Shown in pieces: positions 1-5,670 of a DNA stretch of 8,185 nt. A program made the translations under genes and the position numbers. The notes beneath the pieces were generated by a model, which did no database searches, was not told the origin of the DNA, and worked only from the letters and a program-made list of their open reading frames with translations. How positions within the stretch are numbered: position 1 is the first letter of the stretch; each line of letters begins with the position of its first letter. Source of the DNA: Bacilli bacterium (GTDB taxonomy: Bacteria; Bacillota_I; Bacilli_A; Izemoplasmatales; Hujiaoplasmataceae); assembly GCA_018400565.1 (NCBI GenBank), contig JAGYMP010000016.1, forward strand, positions 1 through 8,185. Reading direction: 5' to 3'.

Positions 1-175
1 CACAATTGACATGATTCAAAGCAGTGAAAAGCACATTGCCTTTATCGGCGCGAGAAAGAACCAGACTCATCATATCGCCTGCGTGCACACCGTCATATTC
101 GCCGGCGTCAATCGAAAAATATGTCTTTCGTGTGAAAAGACGTTCCAATGGTTTCAAATTTCTCATAACTGTCAT
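1..175 (-). CDS. N-terminal fragment of a probable DRTGG-like domain protein (cut by window start)
   Basis: The minus strand has an open frame from an ATG at 173-175 to the window edge, giving 58 residues. A second ATG at 164-166 is equally possible; an AAAGGAAA ribosome site lies immediately upstream, very close to the first ATG and about 12 bases from the second. The visible stretch includes GVHAGDMMSLVLSRADKGNV followed by LFTALNHVN. This resembles the pattern 'G..GDLLS.VM..AKEGd.WIT.Q.H.N' that I recall from DRTGG-like 'serine kinase' proteins of clostridial hydrogenase clusters. It lies downstream of the NuoE-like and DRTGG-like genes on the same strand, 87 bases after the latter, so it is probably in the same operon. 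The function is unknown; a ligand-sensing or regulatory role near a redox complex is inference. The family call is moderate and the reality of the gene is fairly sure. Confidence 0.55.
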   Translation of the reverse strand, partial: MTVMRNLKPLERLFTRKTYFSIDAGEYDGVHAGDMMSLVLSRADKGNVLFTALNHVNC

Positions 176-207
176 TTTCCTTTCAAAAGCACGGGACATT
201 AAAATAC

Positions 208-237
208 GTCAGATGTTTGGGGTGAAAATCATCTGAC
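208..237 (-). other. intra-operon hairpin, possible attenuator or RNA-processing element
   Basis: GTCAGATG at 208-215 pairs perfectly with CATCTGAC at 230-237, an 8 bp stem around a 14-base loop. It lies in the 87-base gap between the DRTGG-like gene (stop at 263) and the next gene (start at 175). On the minus strand the stem is followed by GTATTTTAATG, which has no continuous T-run, so it is a weak terminator at best. It could reduce expression of downstream genes or stabilise the upstream mRNA; neither is shown. Confidence 0.35.
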
Positions 238-262
238 TCATCACGCGTTTTAAGCGTCACGT

Positions 263-670
263 TCACTCGGCATATTCAGGGTGATGGTTGGTATTGATGT
301 TGATGTGAACCGGTTGGATACCGTGTTCAAATAAAATACCGCTTGTCTCAAACATCGTTTTTTTCGTACCGAGCAACATGATATTAGATTCCTCGGCTGC
401 ATCAACCACTTGCGTTGACGGTGTTTTTCCCTGTACGAATAAGATGATTTCGATGTTGAGGATATTGGCCGCCCGAATCGCCTGTTGCGTGCAAAGTCCG
501 GTGATCAACACGGTATCTGAACGCATATCGTCATCTGCGGTGTTGTTCATCATCAATGTGTCACTCATCAGATCGGAACAAAAACCATAGTATGCCTCTT
601 TATCGAACCGTTTGTTTTTTTGCGTATACGAACAAGCCTCCACAGTGGAAATCAAGCCATAGATTTTCAT
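263..670 (-). CDS. DRTGG-like domain protein of a NuoE/hydrogenase-type operon
   Basis: This encodes 135 residues. The ATG at 668-670 is one base after the stop of the NuoE-like gene, with a GAGGT ribosome site inside the end of that gene, so the two are very likely translationally coupled. The stretch CSDLMSDTLMM (31-41), then TVLITGLCTQQAIRAANIL (53-71), IILFVQGKTPS (75-85) and GTKKTMFETSGILFEHGI (101-118) match what I recall of stand-alone DRTGG proteins in clostridial NADH dehydrogenase/[FeFe]-hydrogenase loci (consensus CGSDLMSDVL, LLTGLVNPQVIRTAE, FVRGKKP, T.Y.MFEACG.LY). The literal DRTGG tetrapeptide is not present. DRTGG domains occur beside CBS domains and in phosphotransacetylases and are thought to sense small ligands. 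The precise role here is unknown, probably as an accessory or regulator of the redox complex. No membrane segment or signal peptide is visible. Confidence 0.75.
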   Translation of the reverse strand: MKIYGLISTVEACSYTQKNKRFDKEAYYGFCSDLMSDTLMMNNTADDDMRSDTVLITGLCTQQAIRAANILNIEIILFVQGKTPSTQVVDAAEESNIMLLGTKKTMFETSGILFEHGIQPVHININTNHHPEYAE

Positions 671-671
671 C

Positions 672-1148
672 TCACGACCTCAATTTTTTTATGACTTCTT
701 TGGCCTTTTGGACAGATCCGTTCCCATAAACCTTTCCGTTGACCGTGAACACCGGAGCTAATCCGCAAGCCCCGAGACATCGTGTGTCCTCAATGGTAAA
801 TTGACCGTCTTTCGAAGTTTCGCCGACGTCAATGCCGAGTTCATCGCTGAACGTGTCCAAAATGCCTTTGCCGCCGCGGACATAACATGCGGTTCCCATA
901 CAGACACTGATGACATTTTTACCTTTGGGCTTCAACGAAAACTGACTGTAAAACGTGACGACTCCGTTGATTTTCGCAACACTCATATCCAGTTTTCCAG
1001 CAATGATTTTTTGGATTTGCAACGGCACACACCCAAAAATTTTTTGTGCATCCTGCAAGACCGGCATGAGCGGACCGGGTTTTTCAAAATGAGTGTCGAT
1101 AGACTCATTCAACAATGTTAATTTCTTATTTGTGATGATGGATTCCAT
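672..1148 (-). CDS. NuoE/HndA-like [2Fe-2S] thioredoxin-fold subunit of an NADH dehydrogenase or bifurcating hydrogenase
   Basis: This encodes 158 residues from the ATG at 1146-1148, close to the usual NuoE length of about 160. The four cluster-binding cysteines are present: CMGTAC (C83, C88) and CLGAC (C124, C128), the C-x4-C ... C-x3-C pattern of thioredoxin-like [2Fe-2S] ferredoxins. Family motifs are also clear: a helical N-terminal part with FGCVPLQ, then NGVVTFYSQF (61-70) and CLGACGLAPV. The protein should pass electrons between flavin/NADH and iron-sulfur centres in the cytoplasm. The nearby DRTGG-like genes favour a HydC/HndA role in an electron-bifurcating hydrogenase over respiratory complex I, but the catalytic subunits lie outside the window. 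An upstream in-frame ATG at 1176-1178 is rejected: it falls at the predicted transcription start and lacks a ribosome site, whereas AAAGGAGT lies about 10 bases before 1148. Confidence 0.9.
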   Translation of the reverse strand: MESIITNKKLTLLNESIDTHFEKPGPLMPVLQDAQKIFGCVPLQIQKIIAGKLDMSVAKINGVVTFYSQFSLKPKGKNVISVCMGTACYVRGGKGILDTFSDELGIDVGETSKDGQFTIEDTRCLGACGLAPVFTVNGKVYGNGSVQKAKEVIKKLRS

Positions 1149-1182
1149 GCAAAAAATACTCCTTTCTTTTTTTAGCATGAGA

Positions 1183-1210
1183 ATTATATCATGACATTTA
1201 TAAAAGTCAA
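1183..1210 (-). promoter_or_regulatory. sigma-A-type promoter of the nuoE-like operon
   Basis: On the minus strand, TTGACT (1205-1210) and TATAAT (1183-1188) are separated by 16 bases: a perfect -10 and a five-of-six -35. The predicted transcription start is near 1176, about 28 bases before the ATG ending at 1148. This makes the earlier ATG at 1176-1178 an unlikely start codon. Confidence 0.8.
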
Positions 1211-1221
1211 ACCCTCAATGC

Positions 1222-1251
1222 ATGGTTGCAAACGCTTTCTTTTGCAACCAT
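1222..1251. promoter_or_regulatory. perfect 11 bp dyad with a cre-like core, upstream of the nuoE promoter
   Basis: ATGGTTGCAAA at 1222-1232 is perfectly repeated in inverse as TTTGCAACCAT at 1241-1251 around an 8-base loop. Neither strand has a T-run directly after it in the sense of a terminator. The segment TGCAAACGCTTTCT (1227-1240) matches the Gram-positive catabolite-repression box TGWAANCGNTNWCA at all but two defined positions. The dyad lies just upstream of the -35 element (1205-1210), between the preceding gene's terminator and the promoter. It may be an operator for CcpA or another dimeric regulator, or part of an extended terminator structure. The dyad itself is certain; its role is inference. 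Confidence 0.45.
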
Positions 1252-1279
1252 AAAAAAAACGGCGCGATACGCGCCGTTT
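1252..1279 (-). terminator. rho-independent terminator after the Ig-repeat protein gene
   Basis: A 10 bp perfect stem (1257-1266 with 1270-1279), GC-rich core CGGCGCG, three-base loop, is followed on the minus strand by eight T (A-run at 1252-1259). It begins five bases after the stop codon at 1284-1286. This is a textbook strong terminator separating the surface-protein gene from the nuoE promoter. Confidence 0.93.
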
Positions 1280-1283
1280 CTCG

Positions 1284-2948
1284 CTATTTTTTCTTAAAAT
1301 GCCACCACAGATTACTGCCGATCAACAGCAATGTGAGACCGCCTCCGATGAACCATGCCCCATAAGAAACAAACAAGCTCTCTTGATGTTGTCTCGGAGT
1401 TCCGACAAAACTCCCTTCATAGGTTTCCCCTTTGACGATAATTTCCAATTTTTTTGAAATGATCGTCTCATTCTCATCGACAAAATCAAGATGGAGATGA
1501 TACGTGCCCGGCGTCGTCGCATGATCCGTGTAAGAATCATAAGCGATATTAATGTCATAAGCCATGCCCGCTTCCAATTCACCCGCACTTAACAAAATAT
1601 CCGCAAAATCCTCCAACGTGAGCACACGATCGACATACGTCTGAATCATGGCATCATCCACATAGATTTCGGGGCCGATCAAATCAGCGACTTCGACGGC
1701 TATTTCGTGAACCGTCATGTTTCCACTCGAATCGATGGCTTCAAATATAACCGTATAAATACCGATCATCGATTCATTCGTCGTATATGTGTCTTCTTTC
1801 AACGTGATATCCGATAAAGTGAGGCTGTCATAATTATCCGAAACATTCAATTGGTTTTTGATCCCAAGCACATCCAGAACCTGGGTATACCCCGTCGTGA
1901 TTTCCGTCGGTCCGCTTAATAACGGGGCTTGTTGGTCGACGACATAAATGACGATCGTTTTTGTTGCGACATTGTTGTTTGAGTCACTGACGGCCAATTT
2001 GACGTTATAATCACCCACCACACCGGCATTCGCCGTGTAACCGTCGTCCGTGATGCCGATTTGATTGCTGATGTCACCGTCGTAATTGTCGCTGGCGCTG
2101 AACTGTGAAACAATGTCTGCTTCTGTCAATACGTTGGGAAAAACAACGGTCAGTTCCGTTTTTTCCGAAAACACCGGCGGCAACACATCGACGACCTCAA
2201 CTGAAACAATGCATTCCGTCACGTTACCTGCTGAATCCGTGGCCTCAAAGGAAAGCCAATATGGACCCAATTCGGTTGGGGTATTCGTGTAATTACCGCC
2301 CGTGTGGGTGATGGATGTCGACACATTACCGTCGATCTCATCATTTGCGACCAGGGAATCCTGGATTTCCTGGATCGTGATCGGTGCATCATAATATGAC
2401 GTGACCGTGCCCAGATTCTCAAATGTGGGCCCTTCGCTGTCCGTGGACTCACCCTGATAAACCTCAAACCCGTCATAAGCATCGCCTTCTTCCAGCATGT
2501 AACCCTCATACGGATCGATGACACTGAGAAAAAATTGCGGATCCATCATGAAATTCACGACCAACGCATCGATGTTCCCGTCAAGCGTAAATGTCACATA
2601 GTAAACATCATAATCGGCGTGAGGGGTAAAATCCACGTCATTGAAACAAATCGCCTGACCGTCGATTCCGTCTATCAGGGTTTCGATTTCGACCGATCCC
2701 CTCCCGTTTACAATAAAATCATTCGGCACACTCAACAAATAGGTCTGCCCCGGTTTGACCGACATGGGATCAATTTCCCCGAAGGTCAGAGTCGCCGTGT
2801 CTGCATCAGCCACAGCATTGTTCGGATCCAGATAATTATCGCCGATCGGTAACCCGGCCCCAAAAACATCGGGCACATGCACGATGATCCCCGCGATGAA
2901 CATGGACAGACATGTCCACATCAAACAAACTCGGATTGCTTTTTTCAT
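1284..2948 (-). CDS. secreted, membrane-anchored surface protein with four Ig-like (DUF5011-type) repeats
   Basis: This encodes 554 residues, starting at an ATG with AAAGGCGGG about five bases upstream. Residues 1-30 form a signal peptide (KK, hydrophobic core, probable cleavage after VFG-A). Residues about 31-170 are a unique domain, possibly a beta-sandwich with a cohesin-like look, but I do not recognise it firmly. Four tandem repeats of about 84 residues follow (about 171-253, 254-338, 339-421 and 422-506). Each begins with a variation of 'xxPxF/I' and the first three end 'D..GN.T...V.VxVxD'; 'SDNYDG' recurs. This is the style of HYR/DUF5011 Ig-like repeats in extracellular adhesins. Residues about 527-549 form a transmembrane helix followed by HFKKK, so the protein should be held outside by a C-terminal membrane anchor. 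There is no LPxTG sorting motif and no enzymatic domain. An adhesion or spacer role is likely but unproven. A poor -10-like TATTAT lies at 2970-2975 with no good -35. Confidence 0.88.
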   Translation of the reverse strand: MKKAIRVCLMWTCLSMFIAGIIVHVPDVFGAGLPIGDNYLDPNNAVADADTATLTFGEIDPMSVKPGQTYLLSVPNDFIVNGRGSVEIETLIDGIDGQAICFNDVDFTPHADYDVYYVTFTLDGNIDALVVNFMMDPQFFLSVIDPYEGYMLEEGDAYDGFEVYQGESTDSEGPTFENLGTVTSYYDAPITIQEIQDSLVANDEIDGNVSTSITHTGGNYTNTPTELGPYWLSFEATDSAGNVTECIVSVEVVDVLPPVFSEKTELTVVFPNVLTEADIVSQFSASDNYDGDISNQIGITDDGYTANAGVVGDYNVKLAVSDSNNNVATKTIVIYVVDQQAPLLSGPTEITTGYTQVLDVLGIKNQLNVSDNYDSLTLSDITLKEDTYTTNESMIGIYTVIFEAIDSSGNMTVHEIAVEVADLIGPEIYVDDAMIQTYVDRVLTLEDFADILLSAGELEAGMAYDINIAYDSYTDHATTPGTYHLHLDFVDENETIISKKLEIIVKGETYEGSFVGTPRQHQESLFVSYGAWFIGGGLTLLLIGSNLWWHFKKK

Positions 2949-3000
2949 TATATCCCGCCTTTCAACACAATAATAGTGAGAAGACGGTGGATTACTTCAT

Positions 3001-3048
3001 AAAAAAAAGATGACGGCCGGACACAACTGTGTTGTATCCGCCGACATC
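3001..3048 (-). terminator. strong rho-independent terminator after gpsA
   Basis: On the minus strand a stem of about 18 bp (3031-3048 with 3009-3027, one mismatch and one bulged G, loop ACA) is followed directly by eight T (A-run 3001-3008). It starts 16 bases after the gpsA stop at 3065-3067. It should separate the methyltransferase-gpsA operon from the surface-protein gene. Confidence 0.92.
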
Positions 3049-3064
3049 GGCTGCGTTGGTTGAT

Positions 3065-4069
3065 TTACTCCAATTCGTTTTTAAGATTGCGTTTCATCAA
3101 ACCGTCGATGGCTTCTCTGAGCGGTTTGCCTTCATAAACGTTTTGATACAACGCATCCGTGATCGGCATGTCGATGCCGCGTTTATTCGAAAGTTCATGA
3201 AGGGTTTGTAAGGTATAAATGCCTTCGACCGTGGTTTTGACCCGACTCAGGGCTTCATCCTTCGAACACCCCTGACCGAGATAAAAACCAAATGAATAAT
3301 TCCGGCTGAATTTTGTCGTCGCAGTCACAAACAAATCACCAAGCCCGGTGAGCCCGTAAAGGGTTTGTTCGCGAACACCATATGTTTTCATGAGTGCCCG
3401 CATCTCATGCAGACCCCGTGTGAGCAGTGCGGCTTTGGCATTGATGCCGAGTTCCATCCCATCATTGATGCCGGCCCCGATCGCAATCACGTTCTTGATG
3501 GCGCCGCCCAATTCCGCACCGACGATGTCATCCGACGTATAGACACGAAAGTAATCATTGTTGAAAAGCCGTTGCACACGCGCGGCCAGTTTCATGTCTG
3601 CGGATGCCGACACAATCAGCGTATAGGCGCGTTCGATGACAAGCTCTGCGTGCGAAGGACCGCTCAATGCGACAACCCCTGTTAACTTATCATCATCCAC
3701 ACAGTCGCCTATGATCTCCGACACACGGAAATCCGTCTCGTTCTCCAAGCCCTTTGCGGCCGAGATAAGCAAAACTTCCTTATGAAGATGTCTGTTGAAT
3801 TCCGTTAAAAAACCGCGAATAAACTTGACAGGAATCACCAACACGAATTCATCACTGAAATCAATGAATTGATCAAGATCCATGGTCGCACGGATGCGGT
3901 CATCCAAAACCTTGTTTGGGAAATACATCTTATTCTGATGATTCTCATTGATATCCGTTTCAAACTGTTTCTCAATCACATAAAATAATACATCATGATT
4001 ATTATCCGCAAGCACGCTTGCAAGTCCAAGTCCCCAACTTCCAGCTCCGATAATTCCGATTTTTGCCAT
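3065..4069 (-). CDS. gpsA: NAD(P)H-dependent glycerol-3-phosphate dehydrogenase
   Basis: This encodes 334 residues, the usual length (about 330-340). It reduces dihydroxyacetone phosphate to sn-glycerol 3-phosphate in the cytoplasm, supplying the backbone for membrane phospholipids. The N-terminal Rossmann motif is GAGSWGLGLA (8-17). Other family blocks are SAAKGLE (103-109, conserved Lys106), LSGPSHAEL (135-143, usual SGPSFAxE), GGAIKNVIAIGAGI (188-201, with the expected catalytic Lys192), GLGDLFVTATTKFSRNYSFG (242-261, usual GLGDL..TCTS..SRN...G) and TVEGIYT (280-286). The ATG has GAGGAA six bases upstream. The gene starts nine bases after the stop of the methyltransferase gene, so the two are probably cotranscribed. 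The usual der-gpsA neighbourhood is not seen. The first 50-60 codons are more AT-rich than the rest. Confidence 0.96.
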   Translation of the reverse strand: MAKIGIIGAGSWGLGLASVLADNNHDVLFYVIEKQFETDINENHQNKMYFPNKVLDDRIRATMDLDQFIDFSDEFVLVIPVKFIRGFLTEFNRHLHKEVLLISAAKGLENETDFRVSEIIGDCVDDDKLTGVVALSGPSHAELVIERAYTLIVSASADMKLAARVQRLFNNDYFRVYTSDDIVGAELGGAIKNVIAIGAGINDGMELGINAKAALLTRGLHEMRALMKTYGVREQTLYGLTGLGDLFVTATTKFSRNYSFGFYLGQGCSKDEALSRVKTTVEGIYTLQTLHELSNKRGIDMPITDALYQNVYEGKPLREAIDGLMKRNLKNELE

Positions 4070-4078
4070 AAATATTCC

Positions 4079-4753
4079 TCATTTCCTTCTTTTTTTCAAT
4101 AAAAACAAACGATTTGTTTGTCCATGATGTTCTAAATCAATCCACTGTTCTTTTACAATGATAAAAAACGGTTCTAATATTTCATGCCACCGAGCATTAG
4201 ACAAATTCCATAGATACATACCGTTATTGTCCTGATACAATTCGGAAGCTATCTTCTTCAAACCGTATTGTTTGCATTCCTTATCCTGCAAATAGGGATT
4301 TAATTTTAAAAAGACGCGACCGTCCTTTTTTAATATACGATATGTTTCTTCAATCATCCTTAATCCATCTTCGTCGGTCAATTGATCGACAATGTTTGAA
4401 AGAATTACAGCATCCATAGAATTTGTAGGAATTTCAGCCAATGTCTTATTTGATCCAAGCCGCAGATCTACTTTAGGCTGTGATAACTCTGCAAATAAAT
4501 ATCTTGCATGTTCAAGCGCGGCCCTAGACGCTTCAATTCCATAAAAATGCCCTGAAAAATGGTTAGCAAGCACAAAAAGCATCATTCCTGTCCCAAAACC
4601 AACGTCCAACACGTTTATATCGTCTTTCCCAAGCCAGAGCAACCCTTCATCAATCATCGGATAGTTCGTGGTTGGTTGGGGAGACGATGCCGGTTGCTTT
4701 TTTGAAAACACACGATCCCAAAAATCGATTGCTGATTTATATGTATCCTTCAT
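4079..4753 (-). CDS. class I SAM-dependent methyltransferase, substrate unknown
   Basis: This encodes 224 residues from an ATG with a strong GGGAGG site eight bases upstream. The Rossmann-type SAM fold is clear: motif I VLDVGFGTG (48-56), the acidic ribose-binding end of strand 2 at GIEAS (72-76, Glu74), motif IV DAVILSN (114-120), and the post-motif strand ILKKDGRVFLKLNP (140-153). This matches the Methyltransf_11/25 type, which includes small-molecule, quinone and nucleic-acid methylases. The C-terminal part (about 160-224) is unique and rich in aromatic residues (LYQDNNGMYLWN, RWHEILEPFF), probably substrate-specific. No membrane segment is seen. The gene is markedly AT-rich: three lines sampled at 4141, 4261 and 4321 each have 21 G/C per 60, against 35 per 60 for two lines in central gpsA. 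This suggests a different origin from its neighbours. It is first in the operon with gpsA, but a link to glycerolipid metabolism is only a guess. Confidence 0.85.
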   Translation of the reverse strand: MKDTYKSAIDFWDRVFSKKQPASSPQPTTNYPMIDEGLLWLGKDDINVLDVGFGTGMMLFVLANHFSGHFYGIEASRAALEHARYLFAELSQPKVDLRLGSNKTLAEIPTNSMDAVILSNIVDQLTDEDGLRMIEETYRILKKDGRVFLKLNPYLQDKECKQYGLKKIASELYQDNNGMYLWNLSNARWHEILEPFFIIVKEQWIDLEHHGQTNRLFLLKKRRK

Positions 4754-4779
4754 ATAATCGACCTCCCAGATTACTTACA

Positions 4780-4808
4780 AGTATACAAAGAAACATCATT
4801 TTATGCAA
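4780..4808 (-). promoter_or_regulatory. sigma-A-type promoter of the methyltransferase-gpsA operon
   Basis: On the minus strand, TTGCAT (4803-4808) and TATACT (4780-4785) are spaced by exactly 17 bases. The predicted start is near 4773, about 20 bases before the ATG ending at 4753, leaving room for the GGGAGG ribosome site. Confidence 0.75.
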
Positions 4809-4812
4809 GCAC

Positions 4813-4836
4813 AATAAAAGCTCCCTTATCGGGAGC
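4813..4836 (-). terminator. short terminator facing the methyltransferase promoter
   Basis: GCTCCC (4820-4825) pairs with GGGAGC (4831-4836) around a five-base loop. On the minus strand it is followed by TTTTATTGT, a moderate T-tract. On the plus strand no T-run follows. It would end a leftward transcript arriving from 4869 or beyond, where no complete gene is present, and it lies just upstream of the 4803-4808 promoter element. Confidence 0.6.
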
Positions 4837-4868
4837 CTGGTTTCTAAAGTTTGTTTATATGGTTTTTG

Positions 4869-5000
4869 TTATTCAATGACCGTCTGAGCGTGTTCAATTT
4901 CGATGTCAATTGTGTTTATCTTCATACTATTTATGAATCCTCTATCAATATATATTACAATAATCGGATGCTCGGAAGACTCATCGAAAGAAAAAATCCT
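4869..5000 (-). pseudogene. possible 3' remnant of a lost gene (43 codons, no proper start)
   Basis: The minus strand has an open frame of 43 residues ending in TAA at 4869-4871. Its composition looks protein-like, for example HPIIVIYIDRGFIN then MKINTIDIEIEHAQTVIE. The frame begins just after a TGA (5001-5003) and has no ATG, GTG or TTG before an internal ATG at 4923-4925, which would give only 18 residues with GAGG 13 bases upstream. A terminator in the same orientation follows 33 bases after the stop. This is what would be left if the 5' part of a gene had been replaced by the plus-strand gene starting at 5055. The alternatives are a tiny 18-residue peptide gene or chance. I do not recognise the family. 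Confidence 0.35.
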
Positions 5001-5022
5001 TCAATTTTCGATGTGTTATAAT
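4982..5022 (+). promoter_or_regulatory. promoter of the HTH gene with an 8 bp inverted repeat
   Basis: An extended -10 element, TGTTATAAT (5014-5022), lies about 33 bases before the ATG at 5055. No good -35 is visible 16-18 bases upstream. CATCGAAA (4982-4989) and TTTCGATG (5006-5013) form a perfect inverted repeat with a 16-base gap. The right arm abuts the -10 element and the left arm lies at or just upstream of where a -35 would be. This fits an operator; autoregulation by the HTH protein encoded downstream is a plausible guess. Confidence 0.5.
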
Positions 5023-5054
5023 GATAATATATGACAATTTGAAGGAGAATCTCT

Positions 5055-5600
5055 ATGGCTTTATCCACGACCGAAAAAGAAAATGCTTTAAATACCCTCA
5101 ACAAACGCATCCAAGCCATCGATGCATTTTTGAACATGCATTATGATCCCGATGCAACCCCGTCCCGGTACAAATCCATCGATCACACGATGGCATCTTA
5201 CAACATCGATCCTTCTGCTTTTGAAGACCGTTCCTTGGATGACGTGTTGGACGAACTCGATGAAACATTCACGGAAACATTGTTCCGTTTTATCCGAGTA
5301 AAAAAGAAAACCGAACCGGAAGTATATAAAACCGCCAACATAACAAGACAGCATTTTTCGAAAATCAGAAACGACAGCCACTATCATCCAAAGAAACCGA
5401 CCGTTTTGGCATTGGCCATCGCTTTAAATCTAAACCTTGATGAAACAAAAGATCTTTTAAAAACAGCCGGCTATGCATTATCCCCCAGCAGCAAATCCGA
5501 CATGATCATTCGTTACCACATCGAAAACAACATCCATAACCTTATTGAAATCAATTATGTTTTATATCATTACAATGAAAAACCGCTGGGACCGTCTTGA
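5055..5600 (+). CDS. helix-turn-helix protein paired with a VWA protein, function unknown
   Basis: This encodes 181 residues. The ATG has AAGGAG seven bases upstream. Residues 1-60 are polar and helical with no recognised domain. A conserved-looking C-terminal part starts at about residue 62: a helix (LDDVLDELDETFTETLFRFI), then EVYKTANITRQHFSKIRNDS (89-108), KPTVLALAIALNLNLDETKDLLKTAGYAL (114-142), and a C-terminal extension (RYHIENNIHNLIEIN). This matches lambda-repressor/Xre-like helix-turn-helix proteins of Firmicutes ('FSKIR ... ALALAL.L.LDET.DLL..AGYALS...K.D.I..Y.I'), which I recall commonly preceding VWA genes. The recognition helix would be near 96-106. No signal peptide or membrane helix is seen. 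The VWA gene follows 70 bases after the stop. The role is probably regulation of itself or its neighbour, or an adaptor role; neither is established. Confidence 0.8.
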   Translation: MALSTTEKENALNTLNKRIQAIDAFLNMHYDPDATPSRYKSIDHTMASYNIDPSAFEDRSLDDVLDELDETFTETLFRFIRVKKKTEPEVYKTANITRQHFSKIRNDSHYHPKKPTVLALAIALNLNLDETKDLLKTAGYALSPSSKSDMIIRYHIENNIHNLIEINYVLYHYNEKPLGPS

Positions 5601-5615
5601 ATTGTCGCCCTGCAG

Positions 5616-5647
5616 TTGACCACAACCCTTTCTTAATCTGATAAGAT
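5616..5647 (+). promoter_or_regulatory. possible internal promoter of the VWA gene
   Basis: TTGACC (5616-5621) is a good -35. The -10 is less certain: GATAAG (5640-5645, 18-base spacer) or TAAGAT (5642-5647, 20-base spacer). It lies in the 70-base gap between the HTH and VWA genes, where no terminator is visible, so the VWA gene may be expressed both by read-through and from here. Confidence 0.45.
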
Positions 5648-5670
5648 ACACACAAGAAAGGATGATTTTG

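Noticed and set aside
24..236. Plus-strand open frame of 70 codons at the left edge
   Set aside because: It is antisense to the truncated DRTGG-like gene, which has better family resemblance and strand agreement with its operon, and no family resemblance was seen on the plus strand.
1222..1251. The dyad as a second terminator of the surface-protein gene
   Set aside because: On the minus strand the stem is followed by GCATTGAGGG rather than a T-run, and the preceding 1252-1279 structure already ends that transcript.
1322..1588. Minus-strand frame of 88 codons inside the Ig-repeat gene, beginning MRVNWKRAW
   Set aside because: It lies out of frame within a clearly coding gene and is arginine-rich in the way alternative frames of this gene are.
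4955..5137. Minus-strand frame of 60 codons overlapping the start of the HTH gene
   Set aside because: It is antisense to the HTH gene and its promoter. Its translation shows no domain and it has no clear ribosome site. A neighbouring frame (4869-5000) looks more protein-like.
5601..5670. Terminator between the HTH and VWA genes
   Set aside because: No stem with a T-tract is visible in this gap, so the two genes may be cotranscribed.
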